In this document: piece after piece, positions 23,763 to 34,045 of the stretch
Position numbering within the stretch: position 1 is the stretch's first letter
Layout of the letters: each line of letters begins with the position of its first letter
The notes under the pieces: generated by a model
Told to the model about the DNA's origin: nothing
The model's database searches: none
What the model saw: only the letters and a program-made list of their open reading frames with translations
NCBI GenBank assembly: GCA_905116865.2
Contig: CAJHNH020000489.1
Span: forward strand, 196,001 to 260,000
Direction: 5' to 3'
DNA length: 64,000 nt
Source: Candidula unifasciata
Lineage: Eukaryota > Mollusca > Gastropoda > Stylommatophora > Geomitridae
Position numbers and translations under genes: made by a program

Positions 23763-24070
23763 TCACAGCGCTTGCACTTCGCTCTTGAAAAAAAAGTAAA
23801 GATCCCTTTCAATGCTTTTAGGCGTATCGGGCATATGGGAAGAGCGTCCCATATTTTACAGACCATCCGCACTCGGAGGGTAATGTGGTCAGCATTACGC
23901 CGGATGTCTTTACTTCCCAGGACAGCCCATCCTGGTACACATTCTAGGCTGAGCCGACCTGCGACGTCACAAACCACGATAAAAATCCATGCAGCCCGCA
24001 GTGGGTTTCGATCGCGGTACGTTGGATTACGAGTCGGACTCGCAACGCCTTAGTCACGGACGCCGCACTT
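23763..24070 (-). mobile_element. tRNA-derived SINE (a different family)
   Basis: On the minus strand the head starts near 24066 with GCGGCGTCCGTGACTAAGGC, similar to the 5' part of a tRNA with an A box. About 50 bases later comes GCGATCGAAACCC, resembling a degenerate B box. A tRNA-unrelated body follows, ending in a T-rich stretch and AGAGCGAAGTGCAAGCG. It abuts the end of the 28-bp array. The sequence is unlike SINE copies 1 and 2. B-box degeneracy lowers confidence. Confidence 0.55.
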
Positions 24071-24107
24071 CTCTCTATTTTTAAGTAATTTTTTGGTGGT
24101 TCTGCCT

Positions 24108-24725
24108 TTATCTCTGGTCGACCACTTCTGGGACCATTCTCTTCCTTTATCTCTGGTCGTCCACTGCATGGACCATTCTCTTCCTTTATCTCTGGTCATC
24201 CACTGCATGGACCATTCTCTTCCTTTATCTCTGGTCATCTACTGCATGGACCATTCTCTTCCTTTATCTCTGGTCGTCCACTGCATGGACCATTCTCTTC
24301 CTTTATCTCTGGTCGTCCACTGCATGGACCATTCTCTTCCTTTATCTCTGGTCGTCCACTGCATCGACCATTCTCTTCCTTTATCTTTGGTCTTCTACTG
24401 CATGGACCATTCTCTTCCTTTATCTCTGGTCTTCTACTGCATGGACCATTCTCTTCCTTTATCTCTGGTCTTCTACTGCATGGACCATTCTCTTCCTTTA
24501 TCTCTGGTCGTCCACTGCATGGACCTTTCTCTTCCTTTATCTCTGGTCGTCCACTGCATGGACCATTCTCTTCCTTTATCTCTGCTCTTCTACTGCATGG
24601 ACCATTCTCTTCCTTTATCTCTGGTCTTCTACTGCATGGACCATTCTCTTCCTTTATCTCTGGTCGTCCACTGCATGGACCATTCTCTTCCTTTATCTCT
24701 GGTCTTCTACTGCATGGACCATTCT
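24108..24725 (+). repeat. 39-bp minisatellite array
   Basis: About 16 units with landmarks TTCCTTTATCTCTGGTCGTC and CACTGCATGGACCATTCTC. The first unit reads CACTTCTGGGACC, close to the 28-bp array upstream of the SINE, so a shared origin is possible. The 39-bp period leaves a 13-residue repeat open (forward 24093-24956), which I treat as non-coding. Confidence 0.95.
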
Positions 24726-25195
24726 CTGTATTTTTCCCCCTCTGATTACTCTATTTTGTTCGGTTTAGCCCAGTCCCGTGAATACTGTGTTAGGGTGCCC
24801 CTTTTTGCCGCTGTGTCTGCTGCTTCGTTGCCTTTTATACCTATTTATGCCGGAATCCAGCCAGTGGTTATCTCGCATACCAGGCTTCTAAGTCTGGTTA
24901 AAATGTCAGAATTTCTTCTTTTAGGTCTGGTCTGCTCACTTTCAAGTAGTCTTTAATTGACTAGACAACTGACAGCGAGTTGGTAAGGATGAGGAGTTTT
25001 ATGGTCCATGTCACTGCGCTAGAATTGACCAGCCTGTGACACACAGAAGCAGTCTTTGACTAGGCAGCTCCAGACAGTTGTCACTTGCCACTGACATTAG
25101 GTCTGTTGTCAATTGCATGCCGTATTTGTTGTGTCAGCAAACCAGTGTCACGTGAGCTGTATATTCCCGGTGTGGGTTCCCAGTCCCATCTGGAG
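24726..25195. other. Unique sequence
   Basis: About 470 bp. No gene or element is recognised. Confidence 0.4.
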
Positions 25196-28100
25196 GGGGC
25201 AGACAAGAACAGACTCAACGGCTCCTTGACCAGGCCGTCATAGACGGGCAGACAAGAACAGACTCAACGGCTCCTTGACCAGGCCGTCATAGACGGGCAG
25301 ACAAGAACAGACTCAACAGCTCCTTGACCAGGCCGTCATAGACGGGCAGACAAGAACAGACTCAACGGCTCCTTGACCAGGCCGTCATAGACGGGCAGAC
25401 AAGAACAGACTCAACAGCTCCTTGACCAGGCCGTCATAGACGGGCAGACAAGAACAGACTCAACGGCTCCTTGACCAGGCCGTCATAGACGGGCAGACAA
25501 GAACAGACTCAACGGCTCCTTGACCAGGCCGTCATAGACGGGCAGACAAGAACAGACTCAACGGCTCCTTGACCAGGCCGTCATAGACGGGCAGACAAGA
25601 ACAGACTCAACGGCTCCTTGACCAGGCCGTCATAGACGGGCAGACAAGAACAGACTCAACGGCTCCTTGACCAGGCCGTCATAGACGGGCAGACAAGAAC
25701 AGACTCAACGGCTCCTTGACCAGGCCGTTATAGACGGGCCGACAAGAACAGACTCAACGGCTCCTTGACCAGGCCGTCATAGACGGGCCGACAAGAACAG
25801 ACTCAACGGCTCCTTGACCAGGCCGTCATAGACGGGCCGACAAGAACAGACTCAACGGCTCCTTGACCAGGCCGTCATAGACGGGCCGACAAGAACAGAC
25901 TCAACGGCTCCTTGACCAGGCCGTCATAGACGGGCAGACAAGAACAGACTCAACGGCTCCTTGACCAGGCCATCATAGACGGGCAGACAAGAACAGACTC
26001 AACGGCTCCTTGACCAGGCCGTCATAGACGGGCAGACAAGAACAGACTCAACGGCTCCTTGACCAGGCCGTCATAGACGGGCAGACAAGAACAGACTCAA
26101 CGGCTCCTTGACCAGGCCGTCATAGACGGGCAGACAAGAACAGACTCAACGGCTCCTTGACCAGGCCGTCATAGACGGGCAGACAAGAACAGACTCAACG
26201 GCTCCTTGACCAGGCCGTCATAGACGGGCAGACAAGAACAGACTCAACGGCTCCTTGACCAGGCCGACATAGACTGGCAGTCAAGAACAGACTCAACGGC
26301 TCCTTGACCAGGCCGTCATAGACGGGCAGACAAGAACAGACTCAGCGGCTCCTTGACCAGGCCGTCATAGACGGGCAGACAAGAACAGACTCAACGGCTC
26401 CTTGACCAGGCCGTCATAGACGGGCAGACAAGAACAGACTCAACGGCTCCTTGACCAGGCCGTCATAGACGGGCAGACAAGAACAGACTCAACGGCTCCT
26501 TGACCAGGCCGTCATTGACGGGCAGACAAGAACAGACTCAACGGCTCCTTGACCAGGCCGTTATAGACGGGCAGACAAGAACAGACTCAACGGCTCCTTG
26601 ACCAGGCCGTCATAGATGGGCAGACAAGAACAGACTCAACGGCTCCTTGACCAGGCCGTCATAGACGGGCAGACAAGAACAGACTCAACGGCTCCTTGAC
26701 CAAGCCGTTATAGACGGGCAGACAAGAACAGACTCAACGACTCCTTGACCTGGCCGTCATAGACGGGCAGTCAAGAACAGACTCAACGGCTCCTTGACCA
26801 GGCCATCATAGACGGGCAGACAAGAACAGACTCAACGGCTTCTTGACCAGGCCGTCATAGATGGGCAGACAAGAACAGACTCAACGGCTCCTTGACCAGG
26901 CCGTCATAGACGGGCAGACAAGAACAGACTCAACGGCTCCTTGACCAGGCCGTCATAGACGGGCAGACAAGAACAGACTCAGCGGCTCCTTGACCAGGCC
27001 GTCATAGACGGGCAGACAAGACACAGACTCAACGGCTCCTTGACCAGGCCGTCATAGACGGGCAGACAAGAACAGACTCAACGGCTCCTTGACCAGGCCG
27101 TCATAGACGGGCAGACAAGAACAGACTCAACGGCTCCTTGACCAGGCCGTCATAGACGGGCAGACAAGAACAGACTCAACGGCTCCTTGACCAGGCCGTT
27201 ATAGACGGGCAGACAAGAACAGACTCAACGGCTCCTTGACCAGGCCGTCATAGATGGGCAGACAAGAACAGACTCAACGGCTCCTTGACCAGGCCGTCAT
27301 AGACGGGCAGACAAGAACAGACTCAACGGCTCCTTGACCAGGCCGTTATAGACGGGCAGACAAGAACAGACTCAACGACTCCTTGACCTGGCCGTCATAG
27401 ACGGGCAGTCAAGAACAGACTCAACGGCTCCTTGACCAGGCCGTCATAGACGGGCAGACAAGAACAGACTCAACGGCTCCTTGACCAGGCCGTTATAGAC
27501 GGGCAGACAAGAACAGACTCAGCGGCTCCTTGACCAGGCCGTCATAGACGGGCAGACAAGAACAGACTCAACGGCTCCTTGACCAGGCCGTCATAGACGG
27601 GCAGACAAGAACAGACTCAACGGCTCCTTGACCAGGCCGTCATAGACGGGCAGACAAGAACAGACTCAACGGCTCCTTGACCAGGCCGTCATAGACGGGC
27701 AGACAAGAACAGACTCAACGGCTCCTTGACCAGGCCGTTATAGACGGGCAGACAAGAACAGACTCAACGGCTCCTTGACCAGGCCGTCATAGATGGGCAG
27801 ACAAGAACAGACTCAACGGCTCCTTGACCAGGCCGTCATAGACGGGCAGACAAGAACAGACTCAACGGCTCCTTGACCAGGCCGTTATAGACGGGCAGAC
27901 AAGATCAGACTCAACGACTCCTTGACCTGGCCGTCATAGACGGGCAGTCAAGAACAGACTCAACGGCTCCTTGACCAGGCCGTCATAGACGGGCAGACAA
28001 GAACAGACTCAACGGCTCCTTGACCAGGCCGTTATAGACGGGCAGACAAGAACAGACTGAACGGCTCCTTGACCAGGCCGTCATAGACGGGCAGACAAGA

Positions 28101-28240
28101 ACAGACTCAACGGCTCCTTGACCAGGCCGTTATAGACGGGCAGACAAGAACAGACTCAACGGCTCCTTGACCAGGCCGTCATAGACGGGCAGACAAGAAC
28201 AGACTCAACGGCTCCTTGACCAGGCCGACATAGACGGCGA
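25196..28240 (+). repeat. 49-bp satellite array, about 62 highly uniform units
   Basis: Landmarks are GACGGGCAGACAAGAACAGA, CTCAACGGCTCC and TTGACCAGGCCGTCATA. Units are mostly identical, and variants (GTTATA, GATGGG, CGACTCC with CCTGGCC, GCAGTCAAG) recur in a fixed order. The CGACTCC-type unit lies at 26738, 27376 and 27915, spaced 638 and 539 bp (13 and 11 units). This shows duplication of multi-unit blocks. It is the longest and most homogeneous array in the window and, unlike most, carries no long reading frame. Confidence 0.97.
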
Positions 28241-28654
28241 CACATTAAGGCCGTTTCTTTCCAAGTCAGAGTGCATCGCCTGAAAGGGGAGGACTAGCGC
28301 TGTAAATGGAAAAACTAAATTCTGGAACCAGGCTAAAAAGAAGCGGATGAACAACCAGAACAGATTTACATCCGGACGACGACAAGAAGTGAACGACCAG
28401 AACCTTCTGTCAGATATACAGCCGGAAAGTTCTGTCAGATTTCCAGCCGGACGACGACAAGAAGAAGTAGGAGAAGAAGAAGAGCTGTAAATGATACATT
28501 TTATTGTAGGAACAGGAAACGCTTATCGCCACTAGAAACACGAAGTCTTCACAACTGAAGTTTTAATTTGCGCCGTAATTTTTCTTGGGCGGAAACCAAA
28601 ACAGTTAGACAGTTTACATTTTAAAACATTTCGTAGCTGTACGAGATTTGATTG
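28241..28654. other. Mostly unique sequence with a small internal duplication
   Basis: About 410 bp. CCGGACGACGACAAGAAG occurs at about 28373 and 28450, so a segment of roughly 75 bp is imperfectly duplicated. No gene is seen. Confidence 0.5.
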
Positions 28655-29652
28655 GCACATGACACCAGAGGTTTTCTGTCTGTACGTCTTGGCACATGAC
28701 ACTAGATGTTCTCTGTCTGTACGTCTTGGCACAAGACACCAGAGGTTCTCTGTCTGCACGTGCTGGCACATGACACCAGAGGTTCTCTGTCTTGGCACAT
28801 GACACCAGAGGTTCTCTGTCTGTACGTCTAGGCACATGACACTAGATGTTCTCTGTCTGTACGTCTTGGCACAAGACACCAAAGGTTCTCTGTCTGCACG
28901 TCTTGGCACATGACACCAGAGGTTCTCTGTCTGCACGTCTTGGCACATGACACCAGAGGTTCTCTGTCTGTACGTCTTGGCACATGACACTAGATGTTCT
29001 CTGTCTGTACGTCTTGGCACAAGACACCAGAGGTTCTCTGTCTGCACGTCCTGGCACATGACACCAGAGGTTCTCTGTCTGCACGTCCTGGCACATGACA
29101 CCAGAGGTTCTCTGTCTGCACGTCCTGGCACATGACACCAGAGGTTCTCTGTCTGCACGTCTTGGCACATGACACCAGAGGTTCTCTGTCTGCACGTCCT
29201 GGCACATGACACCAGAGGTTCTCTGTCTGCACGTCCTGGCACATGACACCAGAGGTTCTCTGTCTGCACGTCTTGGCACATGACACCAGAGGTTCTCTGT
29301 CAGCACGTCCTGGCTCATGACATCAGAGGTTCTCTGTCTGCACGTCTTGGCTCATGACACCAGAGGTTCTCTGTCTGCACGTGCTGACACATGACATCAG
29401 AGGTTCTCTGTCTGCACGTCCTGGCACAACACATCAGAGGTTCTTTGTCTGCACGTCCTGGCACAACACATCAGAGGTTCTCTGTCTGCACGTCCTGGCA
29501 CAACACATTAAAGGTTCTCTGTCTGCACGTCCTGGCACATGACACCAGAGGTTCTCTGTCTGCACGTCCTGGCACATGACACCAGAAGTTCTCTGTCTGC
29601 ACGTGCTAGCACATGACACCAGAGGTTCTCTGTCTGCACGTCCTGGCACATG
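28655..29652 (+). repeat. 37-bp minisatellite array with 148-bp higher-order blocks
   Basis: About 27 units with landmarks TTGGCACATGACACCAGAGG and TTCTCTGTCTGCACG. A variant with CACTAGATGTTC followed by an ACAAGACACC unit recurs near 28700, 28840 and 28987, showing a tetrameric block of about 148 bp (one block is shortened by a deletion). The period of 37 is not a multiple of three, so reverse frames cycle phases and give 37-residue periodic reading frames (28532-29281 and 28842-29318), which I treat as artefacts. Confidence 0.95.
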
Positions 29653-30504
29653 GGAGACATCGTTCCAGACCCAGACAAAGCTCAGTGGCGGGGTCATCGA
29701 CAGTGGTGGTACCTGGTTATCTGCGCCCGCAGGACCGATTGTTTATCCACCTAGTCTTTGCCTGTAAAAGGACAACACTGTGCTACTGTGAGGGTTGGTA
29801 CCCGGAGTGGAGGCAGCCTGGGTGCCACAGCCAGTGTCTGGCGGCAGGGATCGCCAGGGACTGATGGCAATACTTGAGACGTGCAGGGCGTGATCTGTGG
29901 AGACAAGTCACCTGACTAGCGACTGTCTTGGATGTGAGTGCTAACCATGTCAGGCTGATGCCCAGGCACCTACTTGAATATATTATGCAATAATGCTGCC
30001 TCTCCTCCCCTCCCCACCCATACCCCACATCCACCCCATTCCCCACCCCACCCCCCACCCCTCCACGACAATGACGAATCACCGCGCACTCTGTGACACC
30101 TCGGAGTGGAAGTGACGTCACATCCCAGTTCCCTGAAACACTTGCCACAGAGTTCAAACCCTTAGAGAATCTATTAGAGAATACTTCAGCCCGCAGAGAA
30201 ATCTATGTGATCTCTTTGATCGGAGGCGCTTCAATGGAATTCGAAATTGAATGTGATTGCTGCAGTCACATCTAACTCAAAGCACACGAAGCCGTTAGAC
30301 AATTCAAACGATCTCTTCAAACTCCTCCTTATCACAACAATGGCACTAGCGACAGAGTGCACTTGTAAATACCACATCGGAAAGTTATATTCTTAGACAT
30401 ACGGGTAGAGTGAGGGGGGGGGGGGGGGGGTTGTAGAGCATTCCTTAGTACAGGAGATTTCATTCCGACGATGATGCATTGACGTGGGGCTCAGTAAACT
30501 TGAC
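29653..30504. other. Unique sequence with C-rich and G-run tracts
   Basis: About 850 bp. It includes a CCCCACCC-rich stretch near 30005-30065, a TGACGTCA octamer near 30113, and a run of about 17 G at 30414-30431. No domain is recognised in the short frames. Confidence 0.4.
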
Positions 30505-31588
30505 CGAACCATACAGTATGTTCTATGTGTGAAACTCGAACCACCCTAACTATTGCAGGCTCGACAGAACCATACAGTATGTTCTATGTGTGAAACTCGA
30601 ATCAACCTAACTATTGCATCCTCGACAGAACCATACAGTATGTTCTATGTGTGAAACTCGAACCACCCTAACTATTGCATCCTCGACAGAACCATACAGT
30701 GTGTTCTATGTGTGGAACTCGCCTGCACCCTAACTATTGCAGGCTCGACAGAACCATACAGTATGTTCTATGTGTGGAACTCAAACCACGCTAACTATTG
30801 CATGCTCGACAGAACAATACAGTGTGTTCTATGTGTGGAACTCAAACCACGCTAACTATTGCAGGCTCGACAGAACAATACAGTGTGTTCTATGTGTTGA
30901 ACTCGAACCACCCTAACTATTGCAGGCTCGACAGAACAATACAGTGTGTTCTATGTGTGGAACTCAAACCACGCTAACTATTGCAGGCTCGACAGAACCA
31001 TACGGTATGTTCTATGTGTGGAACTCAAACCACGCTAACTATTGCAGGCTCGACAGAACCATACGGTATGTTCTATGTGTGGAACTCAAACCACGCTAAA
31101 TATTGCATCCTCGACAGAACAATACAGTGTGTTCTATGCGTGGAACTCGCCTGCACCCTAACTATTGCAGGCTCGACAGAACCATACAGTATGTTCTATG
31201 TGTGGAACTCAAACCACGCTAACTATTGCATGCTCGACAGAACAATACAGTGTGTTCTATGTGTGGAACTCAAACCACCCTAACTATTGCATGCTCGACA
31301 GAACAATACAGTGTGTTCTATGTGTGGAACTCGAACCACCCTAACTATTGCAGGCTCGACAGAACAATACAGTGTGTTCTATGTGTGGAACTCAAACCAC
31401 GCTAACTATTGCAGGCTCGACAGAACCATACGGTATGTTCTATGTGTGGAACTCAAACCACGCTAACTATTGCAGGCTCGACAGAACCATACGGTATGTT
31501 CTATGTGTGGAACTCAAACCACGCTAACTATTGCAGAAACATACGGTATGTTCTATGTGTGAAACTCGAACCACCCTAACTATTGCAG
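30505..31588 (+). repeat. 61-bp minisatellite array
   Basis: About 18 units with landmarks CTCGACAGAACAATACAGTG, TTCTATGTGTGGAACTC and CCACCCTAACTATTGCA. Many units contain AGAACA, eight bases, then TGTTCT, a perfect 6-bp inverted repeat. The array stops a few bases before the second RNase H retroelement fragment. Confidence 0.95.
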
Positions 31589-31589
31589 G

Positions 31590-32540
31590 TGCAGACAAAA
31601 GAACAGCCTCAGTATGAAACTTTGGCTGCCGGTTAGAGTCAGAGGATGAAAAGGGGAAAATCATTGATGGCCTCAAGTTGAAGACACAATAAGACAAGTA
31701 TGCATGCTGGTGAACATTGGGCGAGGAGAGGAGTGGGTCAGAGTACCAGAGGAACAGTCTGACCTGTGTAGGGTTATGAGCACATTGGGCCGGGAGTGCA
31801 GGGAGTGGCCAGCGGAGACTACAGAGGTTAAAGTCTAAAAGTTGATTCACAACAATTATCGTTCTGATGATCTGATTATCTACACAGATGTTTCTGAATT
31901 GAGAGGGAAGAGAAATGTCTGGGCACTCGTGCGAAACCCAGTGCAAAATCTTTAGTGCAGGTCAGCCTATCATACTACACAACATTTAGCATGAGAATGG
32001 AGGTTAAGGCTGTCACTGCAGATTTCCAGTGGCTAGAGAACAAAATGCAGACACATGTCATAATTTTAACAGGCTCTGAAAGCATCCTGAGAATGGCGTA
32101 GACAGATTTGCTTCGAGCAGAGTGGCAACTTTCACTTAAAAGGTCACGGATAGTGAGCATACGTTTGATCTTTTCTCCAGGCTATGCCGGGGTGGTGGGA
32201 AATGAACAAGCTGACAGATTGGTTGGATCTGCAACACTAAGTGGTAAAATGAAAACGACAAGGGTGGTGTTCAAGGCCCTTTGGTAACAAGTGACAAAGT
32301 CAGAAGAGAAACTAGATTATTATGTCCTAGAGAGAATGATGCACCTTGGCGTGACCAGAGGATATGTCCGGCACACAACACTCAGAGGATATGTCCGGCA
32401 CACAACACTCAGAGGATCTGTCCGGCACACAACACTCAGAGGATCTGTCCGGCACACAACACTCAAAGGAAAGGCAAGACGGACATATAACCAGACTACG
32501 ACCGGTACCACCAGTCTTGGAACTGGCTTCCCCAACCAGG
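31590..32540 (+). pseudogene. Second, more decayed RNase H retroelement fragment
   Basis: From 31875 the frame reads IIYTDVSELRGKR (compare IIIYTDGSVKRGSR at 9.7 kb), then TAG at 31953. After a frameshift, the frame through 31991 reads SMRMEVKAVTADFQWLEN, THVIILTGSESILRMA, a TAG, then FSPGYAGVVGNEQADRLVGS and a TAA at 32285-32287. It continues in the same frame to ERMMHLGVTRG, a four-fold RHTTLRG repeat, and KARRTYNQTTTGT, which matches RDMGVQHGDARLC..RRQYNQLLMGT of the 9.5 kb copy. Catalytic Asp and Glu positions can still be identified, but there are at least three stops and one frameshift. It is a relic of the same or a closely related element family. Confidence 0.75.
32358..32466 (+). repeat. 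27-bp repeat, four copies, inside the RNase H relic
   Basis: Four tandem copies with core GGATATGTCCGGCACACAAC. Copies 1-2 have GGATAT and copies 3-4 have GGATCT. The unit is in frame with the relic coding sequence and encodes a nine-residue repeat. The counterpart in the copy at 9.5 kb has no such repeat, so the amplification arose within this copy. Confidence 0.92.
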
Positions 32541-33045
32541 CCCAATAGGACAGGTAACACGGGGACCCAATAGGACAGGTAACAGAGGGACCCAATAGGA
32601 CTGGTAACAGAGGGACCCAATAGGACAGGTCACAGGGGGACCCAATAGGACAGGTAACAGGGGGACCCAATAGGACAGGTAACAGGGGGACCCAATAGGA
32701 CAGGTAACAGGGGGACCCAATAGGACAGGTAACAGAGGGGCCCAATAGGACAGGTAACAGGGGGACCCAATAGGACAGGTAACAGGGGGACCCAATAGGA
32801 CAGGTAACAGGGGGACACAATAGGACAGGTAACAGGGGGACCCAATAGGACAGGTAACAGAGGGACCCAATAGGACAGGTAACAGGGGGACCCAATAGGA
32901 CAGGTAACAGAGGGACCCAAAAGGACAGGTAACAGAGGGGCCCAATAGGACAGGTAACAGAGGGGCCCTATAGGACAGGTAACAGAGGGGCCCAATAGGA
33001 CAGGTAACAGGGGGACCCAATAGGACAGGTAACAGAGAGGCCCAA
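32541..33045 (+). repeat. 25-bp minisatellite array
   Basis: About 20 units with core CCCAATAGGACAGGTAACAG followed by GGGGA or AGGGA. It begins directly at the end of the RNase H relic. Reverse frames are open with a 25-residue period and are not considered genes. Confidence 0.95.
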
Positions 33046-33074
33046 TGCAAGTCAGGAAAATATAATATTATTTC

Positions 33075-33580
33075 ACGTTACAGTCACAACAAGGATTATT
33101 CTGTCACGTTTAAGTCACAAAAAGGACTATTCAGTCACGTTACAGTCACAACAAGGATTATTCTGTCACGTTACAGTCACAACAAGGATTATTCTGTCAC
33201 TTTACAGTCCCAACAAGGATTATATGTCATGTTACAGTCACAACAAGGATTATTCTGTCACGTTAAAGTCACAACAAGGATTATTCTGTCACGTTACAGT
33301 CACAACCAGGATTATTCTGTCACGTTACAGTCACAACACAGATTATTCTGTCCGTTACACTTACAACAAGGATTATTCTGTCACGTTACAGTCACAACAA
33401 GGATTATTCTGTCACGTTACAGTCACAACAAGGATTATTCTGTCACGTTACAGTCACAACAAGAATTATCTGTCACGTTACAGTCACAACAAGAATTATT
33501 CTGTCACGTTACAGTCACAACAAGGATTATTCTGTCACGTTACAGTCACAACAAGGTTTATTCTGTCACGTTACAGTCAG
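33075..33580 (+). repeat. 31-bp minisatellite array
   Basis: About 16 units with core CTGTCACGTTACAGTCACAA followed by CAAGGATTATT. The period is confirmed by GATTATTCTG at 33371 and 33402. Confidence 0.95.
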
Positions 33581-33740
33581 GAGAAACACTAATCCCCCAC
33601 ATGCCACAGGGCAGATATGAATCCTAATGTTGCTGTCATAAAAAATAGTAATTCTTCAATTGACATTGACATAAAGGCTAAAAACTAATCATTTACATGC
33701 CGCGTTAACGATTAGGAAAACACTCATCAATAACATGGCA
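33581..33740. other. Unique spacer
   Basis: About 160 bp with no recognisable element. Confidence 0.4.
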
Positions 33741-34045
33741 CATGATAGAGGGGACAAACTAATCCATCATTAGACGAGTGATAGAGGGGACAAACTAATC
33801 CATCATTAGACGAGTGATAGAGGGGACAAACAAATCCATCATTAGACGAGTGATAGAGGGGACAAACTAATCCCTCATTAGACGAGTGATAGAGCGGACA
33901 AACTAATCCATCATTAGACGAGAGATAGAGGGGCAAACTAATTCATCATTAGATGAGTGATAGAGGGGACAAACTAATCCCTCATTAGATGAGTGATAGA
34001 GGGGACAAACTAATCCATCACAAAACGAGTGATAGAGAAGAAGAA
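33741..34045 (+). repeat. 36-bp array, subfamily A
   Basis: About eight units with core GTGATAGAGGGGACAAACTA followed by ATCCATCATTAGACGA. It is the first member of a 36-bp superfamily that continues to 38180. Confidence 0.95.

Noticed and set aside
24093..24956. 287-codon frame
   Set aside because: Mostly 13-residue repeats from the 39-bp array; the non-repeat tail (24730-24956) matches no domain.
25196..28240. Possible CRISPR array
   Set aside because: There are no unique spacers; the whole 49-bp unit repeats. The same holds for every other array here, and this is animal DNA.
28532..29281. 249-codon reverse frame
   Set aside because: 37-residue periodicity equals the 37-bp DNA period read through three phases.
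29434..29864. Small genes at the end of the 37-bp array
   Set aside because: The frames start inside the array and their unique tails show no recognisable motif.
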